Shown here in pieces: positions 51,875 through 63,693 of a DNA stretch of 64,000 nucleotides (positions are counted from its first letter, which is position 1; every line of letters begins with the position of its first letter). The translations under genes and the position numbers were made by a program. The DNA lies in contig NC_035162.2 in assembly GCF_001659605.2 (NCBI RefSeq), positions 10,187,248 through 10,251,247 on the forward strand, in the 5' to 3' direction. Under the pieces are notes generated by a model. The model saw only the letters and a list, made by a program, of their open reading frames with translations, was not told the origin of the DNA and made no database searches. The stretch is from Manihot esculenta. Taxonomy: Eukaryota > Streptophyta > Magnoliopsida > Malpighiales > Euphorbiaceae.

Positions 51875-54800
51875 ATGGCGCCCAAAACCCTCTCCGCATT
51901 TCTCTCTCCTATATCTCTCCCTCACCATCTTACCCAGTTTAACCCCAAATTCCTTAAAATTAACACGAAACCTACTCGCATCTTCTGTAAATCCGCACAA
52001 TCACATAAAACTCCGCTCTCGGAGACCCAATTATCAGTTTCCATGCCGGAAGCCGGTGGTGCGGGGGCAGCTGCTCCTACCCCTGGAGAGCAGTTTCTTG
52101 AGCGCCAAAAAGCATTTGAAGCTGCGAAACTGGTTATGAAAGAGGCTAAGAAGAAAAAGAGGAGGGAGAAACAGAAGGCTTTGAAGGTGAACTCCGCAGT
52201 GGTTTGTTGTTATGGGTGCGGGGCTCCGTTGCAAACTTCGGATCAGGAAGCTCCGGGTTATGTGGACCCGGATACATATGAATTGGTATGGCGATAACGT
52301 ATATGGTAGAAAATGCTGTACTTGATTTTGTTAGTTTAAAATGATAAAAGTTCTCCTTTTTTTTTTTTTTCAATTTGATGGTCTTAAAAAAAAAAAAAGA
52401 TAATTGGTTGCTCTTCAAGAGCTAAAATTGATTCATTTTGGTTTTTAATCTGCTAGTAAATGATTTTAGGGCCTTTATCTGGCATTTCACGAAGCAGGTA
52501 ATTTGCTTAGGAACCTAAGTTTCACCTTAATTTTTTGCTCAACTAGTCCTTTTCCTCTCGGGAAACGGGGGGGAAAAATTATATTGCAATGCTGATGATT
52601 CGATGATATCTTGGGTATCAATTGATATTGCTATGTGTAATCCAAAATGAGCATGTGTTAAAATTTGCAATTATTGTAGGGTGAGAGTGGTTATCTTTTT
52701 TTTTATTTTTTTTTCTTTCTAATTTTATGTTGCAGAAGAAGAGACACCATCAGCTTAGAACTGTTCTTTGTGGGAGGTGTAGGCTGTTATCTCATGGTCA
52801 TATGATAACGGCTGTTGGTGGGAATGGAGGGTATCCTGGGGGGAAGCAGTTCGTTTCAGCTGATGAACTTCGTGAAAAGCTGTCTCACTTACGTCATGAG
52901 AGAGTTTTGATTGTCAAATTAGTGAGTGCTAAATTATGAAACTTCCTTGAAAATTTTTTATGCTTGTGGTTCAAAATTAAAAGATGAGTTTTTCTATATA
53001 AAATTGGCATGAAATCTGATGTATTATTGATCTTTGTGGAAAATTAGGTTGATATTGTGGACTTCAATGGCAGCTTTTTGGCTCGTGTGCGTGATCTTGC
53101 TGGTGCAAACCCTATAATATTAGTTGTAACCAAGGTGATTTGTGGCCTTATCAATTATGATATAGATATATGAATATTACGGTAAAGTTTCTCTGATTCT
53201 TCCTATGTTCTACTGTCAGGTTGATCTCCTTCCTAGGGACACTGATCTTAATTGTGTTGGTGATTGGGTTGTAGAGGCCACCACTAAGAAGAAGCTTAAG
53301 TAAGTTTCCCTCCTTGTATTTGCCTTTTAAATGCTGTAGTGTTGGCTTCCTTGAATTCTAAATTTGAAACATTACTTGGTTTTGAGGTGTTGCAATAAGT
53401 TTAGTCTATTTTCTTTGTTCTGCAGTGATTTTGAGCTTTCTGCATGAAGGTTACAAGCAATTTTCATTCTAAACGCATAAGCATCCATTTAAATGTTTCT
53501 GATGAAGAGTGCTCTTTGTTGCAGTGTTCTGAGTGTTCATCTTACAAGCTCAAAGTCATTAGTCGGAATTACTGGAGTTATCTCAGAAATTCAAAAAGAG
53601 AAGAAGGTGTTTTTCTCCACTAATATATGATAGAATACAAGTATTTTTCTGAACTGTTTTTGTGGGCATTTTTATGTTATTAACTTTTTTTTTTGTTCCT
53701 TCTCATGCACATAATTTCCCTTTTTTTATTGGGTCATGTTCCTCTTGGCACTATTTAGCATTTTCTACCCAAAAAAGGAGGAAAAGAAAAAAAAAATTGA
53801 AATTCATATACTGTTCATAAATATTAACTAAATGACAAAAGGGAAAGAAGAAGGTTGATGTGTAATTTTAATGCCAGAAGTTAATGTGTCTTTTGTTGTG
53901 TGCAACTACTGGATTTGTCTTACTACTATTGACTGCATTTTTTAGTTGTTGCAATAGTACTACAGTTGTGTGTCTGTTGTAGCTCTTATTTGTTGCCAAT
54001 CAGAACTTAATATAGAAATAAACTTAGATGTTATGAACTGATATAGTTACATTTTCATCAGCTCAGATTCTGGGTATTTATAATGGTATTTATAGCATCT
54101 CCATCAACTGACGTCATATTATTTGCACTTTTGTAGGGCCGCGATGTTTACATTCTGGTTGGTGACTCTCTTAACTGGAAGACTGAGTTGTCATGGAATT
54201 GATGTTTTTATTGTGTGTTCCTCTCACTTGGATGAATTAAATGCCTCAATAACTTAGATCTCAAAGCTAATGCCTTTTTGAAATTACTTGTGCCTTTACT
54301 TGTATGTAACATTAGCTCTTCTTTTCTTTCATGTGTTTAACTGAATATATAATAAAAAGTGCTCTAGGAATCAAAGCCCCATCGAACAGCTGGTAGAATT
54401 AAGTATCCTTCAGGAATCAATGTTGACAAGTATAAAAGTGTAAATGTTGAAAGTTGCTGTTGTTGGGTATTCTTATCTTTTCCACCACATAATTAAGCTC
54501 AAATTCTTAAAAATGATTGACTAGCATAATTTTTTGTTTGTTCTGTAGCTTATAGAACTCTCCTCACAGTCCTTAGTTTTGGAGACATTTGCTAGTATTT
54601 TCTTATGCATTCAGTCACACGGGAGAGAAAAGGGTGAAAAGAGCTACCCCATTTTCTCTTTATATCTTTTGGTTATACCAAGCACTTGATTTATTTGTTT
54701 GTGACATTCTTCCACTTGCCTGATTGGCCAAACTTCTCACCTCTAAAGACAAAGTTAGAAGTTCGACTTGTAAAAAGAAAGTTATCTTCCTTCTGAGTTC

Positions 54801-56635
54801 CGCCTTTAACTTCTGTATGGAAATCTATTGGGTGGTTGGTATCAATGCTGGACAAGACCGTTTACTTCTTGTTGAAATTTGAAGGAATGTTATTTGTGTT
54901 GCTTGTCCCTGACAACTTTCTTTACAAGTGAAAAATTTTTCAGAATAATAGGCTGAGTGTGTTTCCCCTCTTGGTGAATCCTTCATGGTTAAATAGTTGA
55001 ATTCAAAAGTTGGTGTTACTTTTGGCAAATTGTAAATGCATAATATATCAGTCAGCATATGTTGATCTTGATAGTCAATTTCATCATTTCCACAGGGTTC
55101 AGCTAACGTTGGGAAATCTGCGTTTATAAATGCTTTGCTGAGTAAGTCAACTTTATTTTCCTCATTTTGATTAAAGGTTGAGGTGAAAGTAACTCCATGT
55201 CTGAAAACCAAAGAAAGGAAAAAAGATGAGAAGAATATTGATAGGGTAATATGAAAGCACATTGTTTTTAAACACAAAAATGTTGGATTTGTGAGCTTTA
55301 TATGACCGCTAAGTGATTGTAAATCTTACCAATCAAATGGACCGACATAAATCTGAAAGAAAGAGAGGTTTGGCTTGATATTTTCTGCCTGTGTCTTAAC
55401 ATATTGAATGAGTAGAGCTTGTACCACTCAAATCATGCACCATAGGTATCTGTCTGCTCTAGAAAGTAGCGGTACCCACAATTGACAATATCTGCAATGT
55501 GGTTTTCAGAATTCACAATATCTGCAAATGGCACATATATTTCGTAGTCTGTTGCATGTTTTCCACTATTGTTAGGTCTTCTGGACTTTACTCTTCTGAA
55601 TACAGCTAGGGATATATTTTTCCCATTTGTTTCTCTTTCTTCAATTAGTTACTTCTCATTTTTTTACCTTTTGATTAACGTTGGGTTTTAAAATCAGAAA
55701 TGATGGCACATCGGGATCCAGCTGCTGCAGCTGCTAGAAAATATAAACCAATACAATCTGCTGTTCCTGGAACTACCTTAGGTCCTATTCAGATTGATGC
55801 CTTCCTTGGAGGAGGGGTATGTCGTTTTTGTTACTATGTTTATGTACTCTTGAGGCTGTTTCCCTCTTGGCATCATTAACTTTCTGTTTAATCATTGTTT
55901 TTGACATGGATAATCTAATGTCAGCAAAGTTTTTTGTTCTTTATGTATATGTTTGGAGAGTGCTTTTTCTAAACATGTGATGTTTCTTTGAGAAAAAAAA
56001 AATGCGATGTTTCCTTTTTCTTTCTACAGAAATTGTTTGACACACCTGGAGTTCATCTCCACCACAGGCAACCTGCAGTGGTTCATTCAGATGATTTACC
56101 TATCCTTGCTCCTCGCAGTCGTCTGAGGGGTCAATCTTTTCCTGTATGTTAACTATCCTCTAAGCTTACACCTTTTTCTTCTTGGCCAAATTATAATAAT
56201 AATCCAAGTATTATTTTAGTTTTGTTTTCTATATTAACATTTAAATCTGGGCACAATTGTCCATAATTTAAAAATTTGTGAAAACTATATCTAAATGTTA
56301 AATCAATTTGTGGAGAGTATGTTCACTTCAATCTGACGTGCAATCTAGGTAGCATTTGTTATTATATAAATAGTGGGACTCACATGCCAGACTGAAAGGA
56401 AAAACAATGATACCTTCCTTCTCTCTCTCTCTCTGCCCTTCATTCTCTCGCAGTCCTTCCCTCTTTATATCTCTCTCTCCTCTCTGCAAACTTCACCCAA
56501 TCTCTCTCTCTGTCTCCGTCTGCAACCCTAAGTCTCTCTCGAATGACTTAGGAAGTCTCTGTAGAAGCAAAGATAGAGAATATTGGGACTCACATGCCAT
56601 ACTGGAAAAAAAATAACTGTGATAAACACCTTCCT

Positions 56636-56670
<35 letters not shown>

Positions 56671-56766
56671 GCCCTTCCCCTGTTCCAGTGATCCAGTCCC
56701 TCCATTTTTATATCTCTCTCTCCCCTCTGCAAACTTCACCAAAATCTCTCTCTGTCTTCCTCTGCA

Positions 56767-56811
<45 letters not shown>

Positions 56812-58089
56812 CAACCATTTTAGATCGCAAACATTCTCCCCAAATTGATTTTTTTATTTTGGATAAAATTTTCATAAAAATTTTGAAATTATGGACAATT
56901 GTATCAAGGTTTAAACGATTAGATTAAAAAAATGAATTATATTATAGTAATTTGGCTTTTCTACTCGGTTTTCTGAGCTTTTATTTTACTGTACCAGAAT
57001 GCTAAGGCAGCCTCTGAAAATGGGATTGCAGACAAATTTGAATCCAATGGATTGAATGGGTTTTCGATATTTTGGGGAGGTCTTGTGCGAATAGATGTTC
57101 TCAAGGTTTCTTTCTTCCGATTCTCTGAATTCCTTATGGTTTTACACTGGTTATGCTTGTCCTGCCCGTACTTGTGTACTCGATGTGTCACAACTCTTGG
57201 TAGTTTCAGGTTCTCCCAGAAACTAGCCTAACTTTCTATGGGCCCAAGGCTTTGCAGATTCATATTGTACCCACTGATAAAGCTGATGAGTTTTACAAGG
57301 TAATTGAAACTGGTTAAGACTAATTATAAGTTGTTTATCTCTCATGTGGTCATTCAACATCAGAAAAAGAGAAGATGTGTGTGTTTTATTTATGTATTTA
57401 TGTACTCACTTCATCTGGAATTAGATTCTTGTGACTTCTAAACTTTTTTGTGTTGTCATTTTTCAATTTATTTTACATTACCCAATGTTAATGGAGAGGT
57501 TTCTGTGTAAATGTTGCAGAAAGAACTCGGAGTTCTATTGACACCTCCCACTGGAGAAAAGAAAGCAAAAGACTGGAAAGGACTTGAAATCATGCGTGAA
57601 CTGCAAATAAAATTCGAAGATCCCAGAAGGTTAGGTTGTAAAAGTAATCATATAACTGATGGCCTTTGGAATTTGGATACATATATATTTGCGTAATTTT
57701 AGTCAATGTTAGAAGCTTCTCCTGTGCATATATATATATATATATAGAAGACACCACTTCCAGTGTTTGTGGCGTGATTTGATATGAGCCAAGAGAATCA
57801 ACAAACATGCAACCTTATCTTTTTCTTTTGCATGGGCAGACCTGCAAGTGATGTGGCTATATCTGGTCTTGGATGGATTGCCATTGAACCAGTAAGTAGA
57901 TCACCTGGAAGGCCTGAATCGAATTTAGAAGAAACTGTTAAAGAATTGCATTTGGCTGTTCATGTTCCAAAGCCAGTTGAGATTTTTGTTCGGCCTCCAT
58001 TGCCAGTGGGTAAAGCTGGAGCAGAGTGGTATCAGTATCGGGAGTTAACTGAGAAGGAAGAGGAATTAAGACCAAAATGGCATTTCTAA
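51875..58089 (+). CDS. NOA1: NOA1/RIF1, plastid circularly permuted GTPase
   Basis: Coding exons 51875-52285, 52736-52921, 53048-53134, 53220-53299, 53525-53606, 54137-54157, 55096-55141, 55698-55816, 56030-56143, 56998-57105, 57210-57299, 57520-57629 and 57840-58089 give 567 aa, close to the Arabidopsis protein (561). Order of parts: transit-peptide-like N-terminus, zinc-binding CCYGCG (111-116) with CGRC (149-152), and LRTVLCGRCRLLSHGHMITAVGGNGGYPGGKQFVSADELREKL. Then come G4 TKVD (227-230), P-loop GSANVGKS (290-297), G3 DTPG (348-351) and the C-terminal domain ending EEELRPKWHF. G4 precedes G1, the hallmark of the YqeH/NOA1 circularly permuted GTPases. The family is needed for plastid ribosome assembly and translation. 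It was first reported as nitric-oxide associated, and its RIF1 allele affects the MEP pathway. Exon 6 is only 21 nt. No disruption is seen. Confidence 0.96.
56378..56808 (+). repeat. Tandem duplication with (CT)n and (GA)n runs in NOA1 intron 9
   Basis: Two copies of a block of about 205 bp lie end to end (about 56378-56582 and 56583-56780). Both start TGGGACTCACATGCCA and contain CTTCCTTCTCTCTC, TTATATCTCTCTCTC and CTCTGCAAACTTCACC. The second copy carries longer (CT)n tracts and ends in a run of about 20 GA units. The CT and GA runs are complementary and could pair in the RNA. ORFs called here are low-complexity artefacts. Confidence 0.85.
57727..57748 (+). repeat. (TA)n microsatellite
   Basis: About ten TA units in NOA1 intron 12, about 90 bp upstream of the last exon. 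Confidence 0.85.
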
Positions 58090-58595
58090 CCTTTGTTTTT
58101 GGATAAATTCTTTGTGTATAACTAATCTACAAAATTGAAAAATGAAAATGTCATATTATTGTCCGAATTGTAGAAGCCTAAGTTTAAGAGGAGGTTCAGA
58201 ACAAATAAACAATGTAACATTTATGCAATTCATCATTGGAACCTCAAAAAAATTGATTGGCAATATATATATATTTTTATGGAGTTATTGTATCTGTGTT
58301 GAATAGGCCCGCTGATCTGGATTTTTAATAAAATATATTGAGTTTTAAAAAAAAATAAAGAAAAGCTTTCCCAGATTATTACTCAATTAAGATTTTGCAC
58401 TAATAATAATTATAATTAAACTTCATAAGCCTTTGCTATCACCGTGGTATTTGCCTTGTGATTTCCATGCCTGCTTTGGAAAATTCGAGTGACTAAATAT
58501 AATAAGGCTAGCCCTTCCAAATTCCAATAAATCTTTATGCACAAGCAAATTATCTTCATAAATTTCCAGGTTCCAAAAGTGAGTCTCATTCATAA
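58090..58595. other. Spacer between NOA1 and the receptor-like gene
   Basis: About 500 bp that must hold the NOA1 3' untranslated region (AATAAA-like motifs near 58327) and the promoter of the next gene. No further feature is recognised. Confidence 0.45.
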
Positions 58596-60854
58596 ATGTC
58601 CCTTATTGCAAGACCTCCTGTTAGGGTCTTCCTCCAGATGTTATTATTGGGTACTTTTGTCTCAGGCCAAGCTGATCACATCAGTGATATCAATTGCTTG
58701 AAGTCCATATCAGAATCTTTGGAAGACCCTTATGATAATTTGAAATCATGGAGTTTCAGCAGCAGCAGCATTTGTAACTTTCTGGGAGTTGTTTGCTGGA
58801 ATGAGTTTCAAAACGATGTGTTTAGTCTCGATCTTTCTTACTTGGGGCTTAACGGAAAGTTCCCTCGAGGCGTAGGTAACTGTACTAGATTAACAGCATT
58901 AGACCTCTCTAACAACAATCTTTCAGGTCATCTTCCATCTGATATTGAAGAAATCTTACAGTTCGTGACATTTCTTGATCTATCCTCCAACAATTTCAGC
59001 GGTGAAATCCCACCTGGAATTGCCGATTGTGTTTATCTAAATGGTTTGAGACTTGAAAACAACCAGCTCACAGGTCAAATACCATGGCAACTTGGAAGGC
59101 TCACTAGGATTAAGATATTCAGTGTTGCTCACAATCTGTTATCAGGTCCTGTCCCTGATTTTGTTAATCTCAATGTTACAAGTGATTGTTATAAAAATAA
59201 CACTGGACTTTGTGGGGAGCCATTGAAACCCTGCAAAGAGCTGCAAGTCTGGAAAATTTTTCCTGAAACTGAAAGTCCATTCAGATATGCGTTTGGGGTT
59301 GGCTTTGAGTTTTCTGTTCTTTCAGTATTGGTCTTTTTGTTCTCGTACAGTGCAGGTTTGGTTTATTTCGGAAGGAAAGGAAGCAAAGAAAGAGAATATG
59401 TAGCATATAGTAAACTGACAAATGTCAAGCACCTACAGCAAGCAAGCAATAAGGTACACTTGTCTGTCTCTATCTAATGTAACAAATTCATGAACTTGTT
59501 GTAAGAGTATTTTTATCCAATTATTTTCTTATGATAAACGCACAATATTATGAATACGCCCATGCATTACAATCACAATAATAAAGAAAAATATAAAAAA
59601 TTTAATACGGTTCGATTATAAAGTTTAGAGTAAAAATAAAATTTTAAACGAAAGAAGTATAATATAATCTTTCAAAATTCTCGCAGATCTGAACTTATTG
59701 TATTTTTCGAAATCTCACATCCTACCATGAAAATAAAAAATATAATTATCTATAACCCTCACCTTAGGGCCGTCGTAATCCGCTCCCAAAACAAATTCCT
59801 ACCTTTCATCCAATTCGTATTGAAGCGGAAACTTTCAAATTGGATTACAATTTAGCCTATAAGAAAAGATATTCAAAATTCAAGCTACATAATTAACATA
59901 TTTATTATTATTATTTTGTAAATTTTGTAGATTCCAGTGTTAGAAAGCTTGGTTACAAGAATGAATTTTGAGGAACTGAGCGTAGCAGCAAACAATTTCA
60001 GCAAAAACAACATCATAGGGATGGGAAAGATGGGAGCAGTGTACAAAGCCACAGTTTCTAATGGCAATTGGTTCCTAGCCATTAAAAGAATACCCAACTC
60101 TCAGAATTTTGATCATGAATTCTTCTCAGAAGTAATGGCTCTTGGTAGATTGAAGCACCCTAATATAGTGAGACTCTTAGGTTTCTCCTCTAAAGACAAG
60201 GAAAAGCTTTTAGTTTACAAGTATGAACCAAATGGAAGCCTCTATGAGCGGCTGCATTCTATGAAAGGTGAGACTCAGACCATGGAGTGGCCTGTAAGGG
60301 TGAAAATTGCGGTCGGCCTGGCGAGAGGTCTAGCATGGCTCCACCATAACCACTACTTGCCAACCGCTCATCTTAATGTAAGCTCAAAATGCATCCTACT
60401 TAATCCTAAGTTCGAACCGAAGCTGTCAAATTTTACAGGTGCAATCTTCTTCAATGCTAACAATACTAAGGTTGCAAAGAGCAAGACTTGTGAACTGGGT
60501 CATATGAAGAAGGATGTTTACAGCTTTGGAGTTGTGCTTCTTGAGCTTATAACAGGAAAGAAACCAAGTGAAACGAATGATTCAAGAAATCCTGAGAGGA
60601 CTTCTGATGTCTGTTATGATCTTGATGAAGTTGTTGACAAGTCCTTAATTTGGAAAGAATTTGATGGTGAAATTATTCAGCTACTGAGAATTGCATGTGA
60701 TTGTGTGCAGCCTTTGCCTGATGAAAGGCCAACTATGGTTCAGGTGTATAAAACATTAAGGGCTATGGGGGAGAAGTATGGCCTTAGTGATGACTCTCAG
60801 ACATCAACACTGCTAATTTTTGAGATGGATCCTTGGAGATTACAGGTAAAATGA
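58596..60854 (+). CDS. BIR1-like LRR receptor pseudokinase
   Basis: Exons 58596-59453 and 59931-60854 join in phase to give about 593 aa. The parts are a signal peptide (about 1-25), N-terminal LRR cap with paired cysteines (CLKSISESLEDPYDNLKSW...), and four to five LRRs (about 75-190) with LDLSNNNLSGHLP and LDLSSNNFSGEIPP. A membrane span (about 231-258) and a kinase-like domain follow. BIR1-type proteins (Arabidopsis At5g48380 and relatives) bind BAK1/SERK co-receptors and restrain immune signalling. The kinase domain is altered. The P-loop is GMGKMGAVYKA, and the VAIK Lys remains (AIKRI, about 338). But HRD is HLN (433-435), DFG is NFT (453-455), and the activation segment with APE is missing, passing directly to CELGHMKKDVYSFG. 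It is predicted to be catalytically dead, but the frame is open. The 3' end reads TTACAG|GTAAAATGA, so one more exon is possible. Confidence 0.85.
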
Positions 60855-61531
60855 GGAAATAGCATTGTTTCTTACAAGCAACTTTGGGAGATGAGGATTA
60901 TTACCAGGGAAGTTTGAACCTGACCGTTATTCTAGGTAATCCCGTTTTTATCATTAAACTAAAGTACCTGTTAAAATCATTGTTGTCATCGCTTTCTCTG
61001 AACCATTATTGGCTATTTTAATATACTTCTCTTTTTTTGTGTTAAAAATTTTTACTATAAAATATTATAAAATTGTAATTACATTAATAAAGATAAATAA
61101 AATTCACATCCATATTATTTCAGCCTTTGGTCATAACTCCCAATCTCATTTTTACTCATGGACTGAAATTTAAAAACCAACTTTTCAAATCTAAATTAAA
61201 ATTAACAAGAAAAAAAATTATTAAAATTAGGTCAATCGTTAAAATTTTAGATTTCTAGACATTTTGGCATAATAATAATAATAGTCCAGAAAACTAGGAA
61301 GCCCTTAGTGCACTGTAATGCCTTATAATAAATAAGTAAAACTAGAAAAATCAGGTTGATGGAAGATACCAATTGGCTGTTCAAAATTGTCTCCAGATTT
61401 GATAGATAAACTAATAGCAATATAAAATAATTAAGCAGCCAGCCACTGGACTTCTAATAGTGCGCCTAGAGTCTACTATTTCAAAACAATTAATACATGT
61501 GCTTGAGACTGCAACTGCAGAGCCAGCAACC
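60855..61531. other. Spacer between the receptor-like gene and ISPE
   Basis: 3' untranslated sequence of the receptor gene, then AT-rich DNA and the ISPE promoter and leader. No other feature is recognised. Confidence 0.45.
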
Positions 61532-63693
61532 ATGGCTTCCGCTCATTTCCTCTGTAACAACCATGCTGTCCACCCTTCCTCCAATTCCTTCGCCAAAAGC
61601 AATCTACCGTCGTTGAGGCCAAGTGGGTCTGTCTCCTTTTATCAAAGGCAAAGGACCCCTTTTCTCAAAGCCTCCAAGAAGCAGCTGGAGGTCGTCTTCT
61701 ATCCATCCATCACTCCCTTTTTTGTTTGTTCTTTGAATTTAAGTTACAGATTTTGTTAATTATTCTTTTTCTAACTTGGCTTGTTGGTGGGTTGGTGTAT
61801 TTAGATAGTTTACGATCCTGATGAAAGGTTGAACAAGTGGGCAGATGAAGTAGACAAGATTGCTCCTCTTTCAAGGCTCACTTTGTTCTCGCCTTGCAAG
61901 GTAGTTTTTCTTTTTTCTTTTAAATTTGATGGTCTCCTTTTTTATGTTTAATTTATGACCCCATATATGTGAAACGTGGATTGCTTATGTGATGCAGATT
62001 AATATTTTTCTTAGAATAACCGATAAGAGAGAAGATGGATATCATGATTTGGCATCTCTCTTTCATGTAAGTTTATCTAAAATTTAAGTTACTATAAACA
62101 AACCATTAGGATGCATAATTTTTCTATTCCGTTTTGTTTTCCGAGAAATTTTGACAATTTGGTCCCTTTTTCTGTCTTCAGGTAATTAGTCTAGGAGATA
62201 CAATCAAGTTCTCTTTATCTCCTTCAAAATCGAACGACCGTTTATCAACCAATGTGTCTGGTGTACCCCTTGATGAAAGGAATTTGGTAAGGCATGAACA
62301 AACGTTATTGTATCTTTTGATTCTTTTTTTCCTATTGTTTATACCATTGCCTTGTGGATTTTATGTTGATCATTTTTCTTTTTGCAGATTATTAAGGCCC
62401 TTAATCTTTACAGGAAAAAAACTGGCACTGATAACTTTTTTTGGGTGAGGAGCATCACAGATTAATCTCTATGAGTTTGTTTGATTATCTGTTTTAGGAT
62501 GTGAAAATAGCGATCGAAGAATTTATGGGAATACTTTTGCAATTTGTTGACAGATTCATCTAGATAAAAAGGTACCTACTGGAGCAGGGCTTGGAGGTGG
62601 AAGCAGTAATGCTGCAACTGCTCTATGGGCAGCAAATCAGTTCAGTGGTGGTCTTGCCACTGAGAAAGAACTGTTAGAATGGTCAAGTGAGATTGGTTCA
62701 GATATCTCTTTCTTTTTTTCTCATGGAGCAGCCTATTGTACGGGTCGGGGTGAAGTAAGTTCTTAATTTGGTTTAAGATGCAGCGTTATGATATATTTTC
62801 CTATTTTTGTTTTACAATCCAGCCTTGTGCTAAGATTGCAAAATATAGTCATTTATATCATGGACTCTGTTTGAGATTTTGCATAGTCTATTGAGATAGC
62901 TAAAGTGCCTCTTATTGCAATGGTTTCATAATGAATAAAATGGAAAACTTAGTCCTTCAGATTCATGGATCATTCTCTTTCTGGAGTTCTCTGGGTGGTT
63001 TGATTTGGTCTTCAAATGCAGTTGTATTATTAATTTGTTGTCACTGCCATGAAAACTGTACTGTTGCATCATCCATTTGTACTGTGAATCTGTGACCCTA
63101 GTTTGGCAAAATCTTGAGGAGAATTATGGCTCTAAAGATACCATATTTGGTTAGTAGATGCAAAATGTTTCCTTGAGAGAATCACTCCCCAGTCATGTTC
63201 TCGTTGATCAATTCATCATATCACTGTTATAGGCATTGGGAACAAGGACTGACTTTTTTTGCACAGACAACTTACATCACTTATAACTGTTTTCTCATAG
63301 TAATCTTAGAAGCGTACAGTGCCATTAACATTATTGATCCTGCACTTCCCAAGCAACAGGTAGACATAAACAGCCTTCTATTTGGTTCCAAAGTAAGGTT
63401 TTTCTCTCTTTTGTCCAGATTGTTCAAGATATTCCTTCGCCAGTTCCTCTAGACCTTCCAATGGTTCTCATAAAGCCCCAGGAGGCTTGTTCAACTGCCG
63501 AAGTTTACAAGGTAATGCAATTTGTATATACTGTAATGCTTTCACTGATTTAGTATCAGCAATTTTTTTAATAAGGAAACTTTGATTTCTCAGCGCTTTC
63601 AATTGGATAAAACCAGTCAGGTTGATCCTTTAACATTACTGGAGAAGATCTCAAGAAATGGCATATCTCAAGATGTTTGTATCAATGATTTGG
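61532..63693 (+). CDS. ISPE: 4-diphosphocytidyl-2-C-methyl-D-erythritol kinase, plastid (5' part; runs off the window)
   Basis: GHMP-family kinase of the plastid MEP pathway. It phosphorylates CDP-ME at the 2-hydroxyl with ATP, feeding isopentenyl diphosphate synthesis for carotenoids, chlorophyll side chains and hormones. Exons in the window are 61532-61690, 61805-61900, 61998-62066, 62182-62286, 62388-62444, 62554-62754, 63419-63511 and 63594-63693, about 293 codons. The last exon ends after one base of a codon, and 63694-64000 is intron. The N-terminus (MASAHFLCNNHAVHPSSNSFAKSNLPSLRPSGSVSFYQRQRTPFLKASKKQ) looks like a plastid transit peptide. Signatures are [31 protein letters not shown], the ATP-binding glycine loop KVPTGAGLGGGSSNAATAL (exon 6) and SDISFFFSHGAAYCTGRGE. 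The start is the ATG opening MASAHF. An upstream in-frame GTG is not credible. The C-terminal GSGST region lies beyond the window. Confidence 0.94.

Noticed and set aside
54825..55277. 150-aa minus-strand ORF across NOA1 intron 6 and exon 7
   Set aside because: It runs antisense over the P-loop exon and has no recognisable domain, so it is a shadow of the intron and exon sequence.
56583..56927. Ser/Leu-rich and Arg/Glu-rich ORFs in NOA1 intron 9
   Set aside because: Pure translation of (CT)n and (GA)n runs inside an intron.
61460..61531. Upstream extension of ISPE
   Set aside because: It begins at GTG. The first ATG in frame (61532) gives a normal plastid transit peptide.
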